Positions 4,883 to 10,165 of a stretch of DNA of 10,165 bases are shown one piece after another. The DNA lies in contig PCDB01000006.1 of assembly GCA_002591625.1 (NCBI GenBank), positions 1 through 10,165 on the forward strand, given 5' to 3'. Position numbers and translations under genes: made by a program. Each line of letters begins with the position of its first letter. Within the stretch, counting starts at the first letter, position 1. Source of the stretch: Porticoccaceae bacterium. GTDB lineage: Bacteria > Pseudomonadota > Gammaproteobacteria > Pseudomonadales > Porticoccaceae. The notes beneath the pieces were generated by a model, which did no database searches, had not been told where the DNA came from, and was given only the letters and a program-made list of their open reading frames with translations.

Positions 4883-6661
4883 ATGTGTCGGTCAACCAAT
4901 CAGAGGCAAAAAAGGTTTCTCAAACTATTTGGCCTTCTTCTGTTGGTTTCAAGCGAACCCTCATTCACGCTTGATACAGATAATGACGGTTTGCCTGATG
5001 ATTGGGAAATAGCTAATGGACGTGATCCTTTTGCAGCGGATTATCTTGTAAGTGCTGGCGGACAGCATACTTGTGCTCTCGATGATAATGGGGCCATATG
5101 TTGGGGTAATCCGATTAATGATCGGACGGCGGTTCCTGCATTAATTAACCCCTCCGCGATAACTGCTGGGGCAAATCATAGTTGCGCGCTTGATGATTCC
5201 GGTGTCGTCTGTTGGGGCCGTAATGAGGCTGGTCAGACTTCAGTTCCGGTTCTGAACAAGCCTAGCCGGATAACTGCAGGAGGGGATCATACCTGCGCGA
5301 TTGACGAAACCGGAGTGGTCTGCTGGGGAGATAATCGGAGCGGTGAAACAACTGTCCCTACTCTCAAAAATCCCTCCCAAATACAAGCAGGAGGAGACCA
5401 TACGTGTGCTATAGATGATTCCGGTGTAGTTTGCTGGGGCGATAACAAATATGGGCAATCAACAGTTCCTTCTCTTCTTAATCCCACACAAGTAAGTGTT
5501 GGCAGGGATCACACATGCGCGATTGACGATACAGGAGCGGTTTGTTGGGGATCTAGCCGCTCTGGCAAACGGATTGTTCCTTCACTAATCGGGGTTACGC
5601 GAGTCAGTGCAGGGGGTGATCATACCTGCTCAATAGATGACACAGGCATAGTTTGCTGGGGTCGCAATGATTATGATCAAACGTCAGTTGCTGCTTCAGT
5701 GAATCCCACCCTCGTGAGTGCAGGTGAGAACCATACTTGTGCCCTCGATGACACGGCATTGCTTTGTTGGGGACTGAATAATTATGGGCAAACGACTGTC
5801 TCTAAATCGCTTTTGAGGATTGATCCCGACGGAGATGGTTATTCCAGCTTGGGATATAATGACGCTTTTCCCCTCGACTCTTCTGAGTGGCTAGATACTG
5901 ATTCGGATGGAATCGGGAATAATGCCGATGATGATGATGATGGGGATGGAATCGAGGATTCGTCTGACGCATTTCCTTTGAATTCGGAAGAGCAGTTCGA
6001 CACGGATGGAGATGGTGTTGGTGACAATGAAGATGCTCTGCCAAATGACGCCAGCGATAGTGTCGATACTGACCTAGATGGAGTGGGTGACAACTTCGAC
6101 AACTGTCTGGGTGTTAGCAATCCAAATCAATTAAATACCGACGGAGATGCGGCAGGTAATGCCTGTGATAATGATGACGACAACGATGGAACAGCCGATA
6201 GTGTCGATCAGTTTCCGCTTGACGCAGGCGAGCAAGTTGATTCAGATGGGGATGGAATGGGCAATAACTCTGATGCTTTTCCTCTTGATGCATCAGAAAC
6301 TTTGGATTCGGATGGAGATGGAATAGGCAATAATGTCGATATTGATGATGACAACGACGGTGTGCTCGACAGTTATGATGATTTGCCATTTGATGCAACA
6401 GAGAGTGTCGATACGGATTCTGATGAGATAGGTAACAATGCTGATCCGGACGACGACAATGACGGCTTGTCCGATTTGGTGGAGTCCAGCTACTACGGCA
6501 CTGATCCACTATCAGCAGATTCCGATGGCGACAGCTATTTGGACGGAGATGAAATTGCCGTAGGTGCTGATCCTCGCAATGCGGATGATACGCCCTTGAT
6601 GGAACTCAATTGGCTCTTCTTTACTGGATCTCAAGGTGTGTCTGAGGAGGCGAATGAGTAG
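4883..6661 (+). CDS. Secreted protein with seven RCC1-type repeats and a TSP3 calcium-binding stalk
   Basis: The 592-residue product begins with a classical signal peptide (MCRSTNQRQKRFLKLFGLLLLVSS; cleavage near residues 24-29). A single TSP3-like motif (DTDNDGLPDDWE, from about residue 31) comes next. Residues 56-314 are seven tandem 37-residue RCC1_2 units, each with HTC-ALDD-G-xxCWG. Their number suggests a closed seven-bladed beta-propeller. Residues 314-569 are Asp-rich TSP3 repeats (DSDGDGIGNN, DDDNDG), including one cysteine-paired module (DNCLGVSNPNQL...NACD). A short tail (ELNWLFFTGS) ends the protein. RCC1 propellers usually bind protein partners and TSP3 repeats bind calcium, so an extracellular calcium-stabilised binding protein is likely; the partner is unknown. 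No LPXTG, PEP-CTERM or GlyGly-CTERM signal is seen. I chose ATG 4883 over 4784 for the ribosome binding site and signal peptide. Confidence 0.85.
   Translation: MCRSTNQRQKRFLKLFGLLLLVSSEPSFTLDTDNDGLPDDWEIANGRDPFAADYLVSAGGQHTCALDDNGAICWGNPINDRTAVPALINPSAITAGANHSCALDDSGVVCWGRNEAGQTSVPVLNKPSRITAGGDHTCAIDETGVVCWGDNRSGETTVPTLKNPSQIQAGGDHTCAIDDSGVVCWGDNKYGQSTVPSLLNPTQVSVGRDHTCAIDDTGAVCWGSSRSGKRIVPSLIGVTRVSAGGDHTCSIDDTGIVCWGRNDYDQTSVAASVNPTLVSAGENHTCALDDTALLCWGLNNYGQTTVSKSLLRIDPDGDGYSSLGYNDAFPLDSSEWLDTDSDGIGNNADDDDDGDGIEDSSDAFPLNSEEQFDTDGDGVGDNEDALPNDASDSVDTDLDGVGDNFDNCLGVSNPNQLNTDGDAAGNACDNDDDNDGTADSVDQFPLDAGEQVDSDGDGMGNNSDAFPLDASETLDSDGDGIGNNVDIDDDNDGVLDSYDDLPFDATESVDTDSDEIGNNADPDDDNDGLSDLVESSYYGTDPLSADSDGDSYLDGDEIAVGADPRNADDTPLMELNWLFFTGSQGVSEEANE
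5048..5824 (+). repeat. Seven tandem 111-bp units encoding RCC1 blades
   Basis: Units start at 5048, 5159, 5270, 5381, 5492, 5603 and 5714, an exact 111-bp period with no indels. Each codes for 37 residues and contains a CX8C pair flanking the xDDxG turn. The third and fourth units are the closest in protein sequence (GDHTCAID...GVVCWGD). Codons differ between units, so the array is not a recent DNA duplication. Confidence 0.9.
5822..6589 (+). repeat. TSP3 calcium-binding repeat array
   Basis: About nine DxDxDGxGN-type segments alternate with FPLDxSE spacers. Several are extended by DDDNDG inserts. An in-frame (GAT)5 run lies at 5927-5941. The array ends with GTDPLSADSDGDSYLDGDE, a typical closing TSP3 unit. 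Confidence 0.85.
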
Positions 6662-6801
6662 ATATTATCCCATGAATTTGATAAAAAATCACAAACGGGA
6701 ATGCTAAGTTGCAACTCTGAAAAGATGAAGTCTAGATTGCTTTACTGGAATCATGTCCTGATGATTGTGCGCAGCTAGATGGTTTTGCTCTCTTCGGTTC
6801 G
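6662..6801. other. Convergent intergenic region
   Basis: This 140-bp spacer lies between the ends of the RCC1/TSP3 gene and the lactonase-like pseudogene. It holds a 6-bp inverted repeat (AATCAT-gtcctg-ATGATT, 6749-6766) with no T-run. I cannot support an intrinsic terminator for either gene. Confidence 0.35.
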
Positions 6802-7640
6802 TCAACCCAAGTGAGGATATCCTGCAGCGGGATAGGGTGCCGGATAAAACTCGATGCGGGCATTGCGTTCTGCCATGCAAATGACAGAGTTAGATGCTTT
6901 CGAAGTACAGACAGAAAGTCTCTCTTCACCAATCCTGCAGGCGAAGGCGCCTCGATCGGTTCTTATACGATGAGTTATTTCTCCCCCTTCAGAGAGACGG
7001 ATACATTCATTAGTTGTGGGAGATGCGACCCAGATTCCGTCATTTGAGTCGAGACAAATACCGCCTGGCAACACATTGTTTGCCAATTTCGCCCACTCGC
7101 GTCTGCTCTGAAGATCTCCATTAGCGCCAATGCCAAAGGCGGTTAGGACGCCTGCAAAGGTCTCTGCGACAACGAGAGTTTGGCCGTCAGCAGTTATAAC
7201 AGCTCCGTTCGGAAAGTTAAGATCACCTTCCATGAAGTCCATTGACCCGTCAATATCGACGCGAATCAACTCGCCCGGTTTGGGTTCTGCTCCATTGTGA
7301 AGATCAAAACCAAAATTTACCACATAGCATCTTCCAAAAGGACCGGTCACCATGTCGTTGCGTGATAATTGGCCATCTGGCTAAGATCAGCATGCACCAA
7401 AAGATCTTTTCCATTAAAGCGCAAAATTTGACGTTTTTGCATTGAAACGATAAGAAGATCTCCGTCGGGCAGCCAGCCGAGTCCGGAGGGTTGGTCATCT
7501 TGCAGTGCAACCACAATTTCCCATGATCCGGTAGGAGCAAGTTTGATCACTTGCTGGCTGTGCATATCTGAAAACCATAAATTTCCATTTTTCCAATGCG
7601 GACCCTCACCGAAAGCAATATTTTCCATCAAAACATTCAT
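6802..7640 (-). pseudogene. SMP-30/gluconolactonase-family gene broken by a one-base frameshift
   Basis: Two adjacent minus-strand frames together make one SMP-30/gluconolactonase/LRE-type six-bladed propeller of about 279 residues, the normal family length. The N-terminal part (7640 to about 7362) carries FGEGPHWKNGNLWFSDM, with the metal-ligand Glu, and QPSGLGWLPDGDLL. The C-terminal part (about 7359 to 6802) carries NDMVTGPFGRCYVVNFGFDL, with the metal-ligand Asn, GGICLDSNDGIWVASP, and a typical end (ARIEFYPAPYPAAGYP). At 7360-7361 the codon after His (CAC) has only two bases (GC) before AACGACATG, so the first frame stops at 7347. ATG 7640 is preceded by GGGA and begins just before the conserved FGEG motif. 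As read, the gene makes a truncated protein of 97 residues. Family members hydrolyse lactones with a divalent metal. A single-base sequencing error is the main alternative. Confidence 0.8.
7359..7362 (-). other. Frameshift point in the lactonase-like gene
   Basis: The minus strand reads CAC-GC-AAC-GAC-ATG across 7364-7351. Family members have a small residue, often Cys or Ala, before NDM, so one base of that codon (for example the T of TGC) appears to be missing. There is no homopolymer here, which makes a simple homopolymer read error less likely. Confidence 0.65.
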
Positions 7641-7858
7641 GATTTCCCAGTCCAAATAGACAAGTAATTTTATCACCCTTAACATACTGCTCGAGTCCGT
7701 TTGAATTTGAAAGAATTTTGTGACTTGCAAATGCTCGAAGCCTCGTCTTTTCGAATGTCTGCAATCATTGGGATAGAAAGACTGACCCATTGCAAATTTT
7801 TAATCCGTAGTTTTTGATGACGTATTAAAATAATAGGTCCACCTTGGAAAACTAGATC
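7641..7858. other. Divergent intergenic region
   Basis: This 218-bp spacer lies between the lactonase-like pseudogene (-) and the small exported protein gene (+). It should hold promoters for both. GATAAAAT on the minus strand (around 7670-7680) is -10-like, but I find no matching -35 box. No RNA gene or clear palindrome is visible. Confidence 0.35.
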
Positions 7859-8449
7859 ATGTCTCACCAAAAACTGTTGGTTTTTAGCTCTCTACTTCTC
7901 TTAATATTGTTGCTTCATTGGGCAACCCTCCAACACCGCTGGTCAGAGGGAGATGTTTTCGAACCATCCAATGACAAATCTGGAGCCCAAAATTTGGGCA
8001 CTCGGTCCGACCCAATTCCAGATCAGCCGGAGATTATCTCGAAAAGCTCCACTGAAGCTCAATCCTCCTTTCTTTCAATCGGTTCATCGAGTGATCTCGA
8101 ATTGCTGACGTATGCGAGTAAATTCACTGTTCGACTGTTTTCGAATTCAGGAGAATCCCTACAAAGATTGACCGTTCGATCTATACAAGTCGAACCGTAT
8201 TATAAGCAGATTCATGCGTTTTCGGATGACGGTACTACCGCGATCATTACCTTTACGGACGCCATTACACATGTCTTTGTCAAGCACTCCAGCGGAGTGT
8301 ATGAGCATTCAGGGCCTGATTTTGAAGGAACTATAAAAAGGGTAACTAAACTCAACGTAGTTGACGATATGCGTTTTCCGGATGATCGATCCATCAGGTT
8401 CGAGCCAGAAGTCAAGCCAATCATATTCGAGAAATTCCCCTATGACTGA
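7859..8449 (+). CDS. Small membrane-anchored or exported protein of unknown function
   Basis: The 196-residue product starts with a strongly hydrophobic segment (residues 5-22, LLVFSSLLLLILLLHWAT). It then has a polar, probably disordered linker rich in Ser, Pro, Gln and Asp (about residues 28-70) and a C-terminal domain of about 120 residues with beta-strand character (FTVRLFSNSG, TTAIITFTDAITHVFVK). With few basic residues before the hydrophobic segment and no clear cleavage site, it could be either an inner-membrane anchor or a signal peptide. I recognise no family. The linker-plus-domain layout is that of a single-pass periplasmic protein. Its last 8 bp overlap the start of the metalloprotease gene, so the two are probably co-translated. 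A role as partner, chaperone or inhibitor of the protease is only a guess from position. The ribosome binding site before ATG 7859 is weak. Confidence 0.75.
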   Translation: MSHQKLLVFSSLLLLILLLHWATLQHRWSEGDVFEPSNDKSGAQNLGTRSDPIPDQPEIISKSSTEAQSSFLSIGSSSDLELLTYASKFTVRLFSNSGESLQRLTVRSIQVEPYYKQIHAFSDDGTTAIITFTDAITHVFVKHSSGVYEHSGPDFEGTIKRVTKLNVVDDMRFPDDRSIRFEPEVKPIIFEKFPYD

Positions 8450-10165
8450 CCTATCCAAGATCAGTCATCAAACCATTTTGGCGTCCATTCGGGCAATATG
8501 CCTTTGGTTGCTGGCGTTGCATGCTAGCTCAAATGAGCCGCCCGTATCAATGCAATGCCCATGTAAATTTGAGGTGGTAAACCAGACCAAGGGTATCATG
8601 ACCTTTTCGTTAGCCTTCCACAAAGAGGTCGCCGATACTGCCCTAGTGACACTTCAGATGAGAGCGATCGATGGAAGAGATGCAAATCTATCGGGATATT
8701 ATGTGCTGGGACAATCCTCGCTAAAAAGATTTGGATACTCCTCACAATTGCAGCAGTCGACCATTTCAATTCCTTTGGAGCTCAACAACTTTCTTAACCT
8801 TCATATTTCGGCGGTTCTTCTCGCAGGTGATGGAAGCATTGTTGATCAAGTCTTACTCACTGAAGATTTTTTTTCTTATCAGAATCCAGGAGGGTCAGTG
8901 GGGACGGCCGAATCCAAAATAATGTTTAACTCTGCGGTTGATTTCCAATACAACCAATCAACTTTCAGTCTCTCCATACCCAGCATAACCAATGAATCCC
9001 TGCAATCTGTCTCAGATAATATTGATGTAAAAATAGCTGTGACCGATGGCAACTCAGGATTCTATGTGGCAACTGAGACAGTCGCTGTTACTTACGACTC
9101 TTCGGGTGTGGGAGGCCTCTCTGTCTCAGGGTCGCTGGACGCCCCGCTGGATTCTGACTCGCAATACAGTCAAGTGATACTAGACCTAGAACGCGCGGGA
9201 GAATTGATACTGCGCTATCACCTTACTGAGTTGCCAACCGCCAGTCCCACCTCTTTCTCTTTCAATGTTGATAACGTCAGCACCCTCTTGGATTCGGACG
9301 GCGATGGGATGTCAGATTTCAATGAGCGAATATTAGGGACTGACTCTAATTTGAAACACTCGTTCGGAGATACGGTTATTGAAGTTGCTTTCACCTATGG
9401 CTCGAGTGCGTCAGCGAGTGCTTATGGAGGGGAGAATCTTGCGGCCAACATCGCGCACTTAGTTTCCGTGGCAAACAGCGCATTAAAAGCTTCCGGACTC
9501 GATATCGTCATCAAAGATGTTGGGCAATACTCGGTGGGCGACGACTCTGACATCGGTGCCAAAGAAGTTTTAGAAGCAGTCGGAAATAGGCAGGGTATTT
9601 TTTCTGGTTTAGACGCTACTTTTACGCACCAGCCCGACCTCATATTCCATGTTTCTACCGTAAAGAGCTTGAACCCCGATTATGGTGGGAGCGGCCTGTT
9701 TACTGATGGAATAGCCACCCTCCAGGGGGTATATAATGATGGGCTTATTGACTATGCTTCAAGTTTTTCTCAGGGCCTTAACACCGGTGCGATTACCATT
9801 GATGGCGGCTCGGCTCTTACATTTATCCATGAGGCTGGTCATTTGATGGGACTGGCGCATGCCCGAAGCCAGCATACGTCCACGGTGCCTGGCTCATTTC
9901 ATTGGTCTGCGGGTTATGGTGTTAGTGACAATTTTGCAACCATAATGGCTTATCCCCAAGAATTTGGTTCCGCATCAGAAATCTCCTCTTTCTCTTCACC
10001 CAACCTGATCTGTAATGGAGTTGCATGCGGCGTGCGCTCATCGGATCAACTTAACGGTGCAGATGCAGTGAGCTCGCTGAGTGCAACCGCACTGCAGGTT
10101 AGCGGGATATCTAACGGATTCAATGTTAGTTACTCATTGGCGGGTGCGGATTCTGATGGAGATGG
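8442..10165 (+). CDS. Exported zinc metalloprotease (reprolysin-like metzincin) with TSP3 motifs, 3'-truncated by window edge
   Basis: The frame is open from ATG 8442 to the window end, so at least 574 residues are visible and the C-terminus is missing. A signal peptide (AICLWLLALHA, cleavage about residue 30) is followed by CPCKFEVVNQ and about 240 residues of beta-rich, probably pro- or binding domains. A single TSP3-like calcium motif (DSDGDGMSDFNE, Asp284) comes next, then the protease domain. Zinc ligands are in HEAGHLMGLAH (His463, Glu464, His467, His473), and the Met-turn is IMAY (Met502), a metzincin signature closest to the reprolysin-like group. FSSPNLICNGVACG follows, as in bacterial relatives. 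The last bases (ADSDGDG) start another TSP3 motif, so a calcium-binding tail probably lies beyond the edge. All catalytic residues are present. The start overlaps the upstream gene by 8 bp. A T8 run lies at 8867-8874. Confidence 0.85.
   Translation, partial: MTDLSKISHQTILASIRAICLWLLALHASSNEPPVSMQCPCKFEVVNQTKGIMTFSLAFHKEVADTALVTLQMRAIDGRDANLSGYYVLGQSSLKRFGYSSQLQQSTISIPLELNNFLNLHISAVLLAGDGSIVDQVLLTEDFFSYQNPGGSVGTAESKIMFNSAVDFQYNQSTFSLSIPSITNESLQSVSDNIDVKIAVTDGNSGFYVATETVAVTYDSSGVGGLSVSGSLDAPLDSDSQYSQVILDLERAGELILRYHLTELPTASPTSFSFNVDNVSTLLDSDGDGMSDFNERILGTDSNLKHSFGDTVIEVAFTYGSSASASAYGGENLAANIAHLVSVANSALKASGLDIVIKDVGQYSVGDDSDIGAKEVLEAVGNRQGIFSGLDATFTHQPDLIFHVSTVKSLNPDYGGSGLFTDGIATLQGVYNDGLIDYASSFSQGLNTGAITIDGGSALTFIHEAGHLMGLAHARSQHTSTVPGSFHWSAGYGVSDNFATIMAYPQEFGSASEISSFSSPNLICNGVACGVRSSDQLNGADAVSSLSATALQVSGISNGFNVSYSLAGADSDGD
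9291..9350 (+). other. TSP3-like calcium-binding motif in the metalloprotease
   Basis: The codons give DSDGDGMSDFNERILGTDS, a DxDxDG loop with a following acidic residue and GTD closure. It resembles the TSP3 units of the RCC1/TSP3 protein upstream and probably acts as a calcium-stabilised hinge before the protease domain. Confidence 0.7.
9828..9860 (+). other. Zinc-binding active site HExxHxxGxxH
   Basis: These codons give HEAGHLMGLAH, the extended metzincin motif with three His ligands and the catalytic Glu. The Met-turn methionine is coded at 9945-9947, 29 residues after the third His. Confidence 0.9.

Noticed and set aside
5240..5487. Minus-strand frames opposite the RCC1 repeats
   Set aside because: They show repeats only because the coding strand does, and have no start signals.
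5802..6509. Minus-strand frames opposite the TSP3 array (Ser/Pro- or His-rich)
   Set aside because: Their odd composition is the direct result of reading GAT/GAC-rich repeat DNA on the other strand; they are shadows.
6732..6932. Minus-strand 66-codon frame at the 3' end of the lactonase-like gene
   Set aside because: It overlaps the conserved C-terminal coding part in a different frame.
1..10165. CRISPR arrays, tRNA or rRNA genes, insertion sequences, phage genes
   Set aside because: No spaced identical repeats, cloverleaf sequences, transposase motifs or terminal inverted repeats were seen. The only long tandem array is coding (RCC1/TSP3).

Overview
The window looks like chromosomal DNA of a free-living, probably marine, Gammaproteobacterium. 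The reasons are indirect: moderate, slightly AT-rich composition; an RsuA-type protein; an HNH endonuclease of a kind common in that class; and large exported proteins built from RCC1 and thrombospondin type 3 (TSP3) calcium-binding repeats. No rRNA, tRNA, insertion sequence, phage gene or CRISPR array is visible. The taxonomic call is an inference.

Left part (1-2862): a gene fragment entering from the left edge (+) converges on, and overlaps by 8 bp, a phytanoyl-CoA dioxygenase-like gene (-). A roughly 420-bp divergent spacer with two strong palindromes follows. It leads into an exported serine hydrolase of the class C beta-lactamase/6-aminohexanoate-dimer hydrolase type (+).

Middle part (2863-6661): a 336-bp spacer with a possible 50-codon ORF, then an RsuA-like protein that has lost the catalytic aspartate and other active-site signatures while keeping full length. 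Next come a full HNH endonuclease and a large secreted protein. The secreted protein has seven exactly 37-residue RCC1 units, each with a CX8C cysteine pair, followed by a long Asp-rich TSP3 stalk.

Right part (6802-10165): an SMP-30/gluconolactonase-family gene (-) is split by a single-base frameshift and is called a pseudogene, with sequencing error as the alternative. Divergent from it is a two-gene unit (+): a small protein with an N-terminal membrane/signal segment overlaps by 8 bp the start of a large exported zinc metalloprotease (HEAGHLMGLAH plus an IMAY Met-turn). The metalloprotease has TSP3-like calcium motifs and runs off the right edge, just as another TSP3 motif begins.

The shared theme is cell-envelope or secreted proteins (hydrolase, RCC1/TSP3 protein, metalloprotease with small partner) among ordinary housekeeping-like genes. 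The items most worth a second look are the apparent pseudoenzyme derived from RsuA, the coupled small-protein/metalloprotease pair, and the frameshifted lactonase gene. No complete new multi-gene system can be claimed from the sequence alone.
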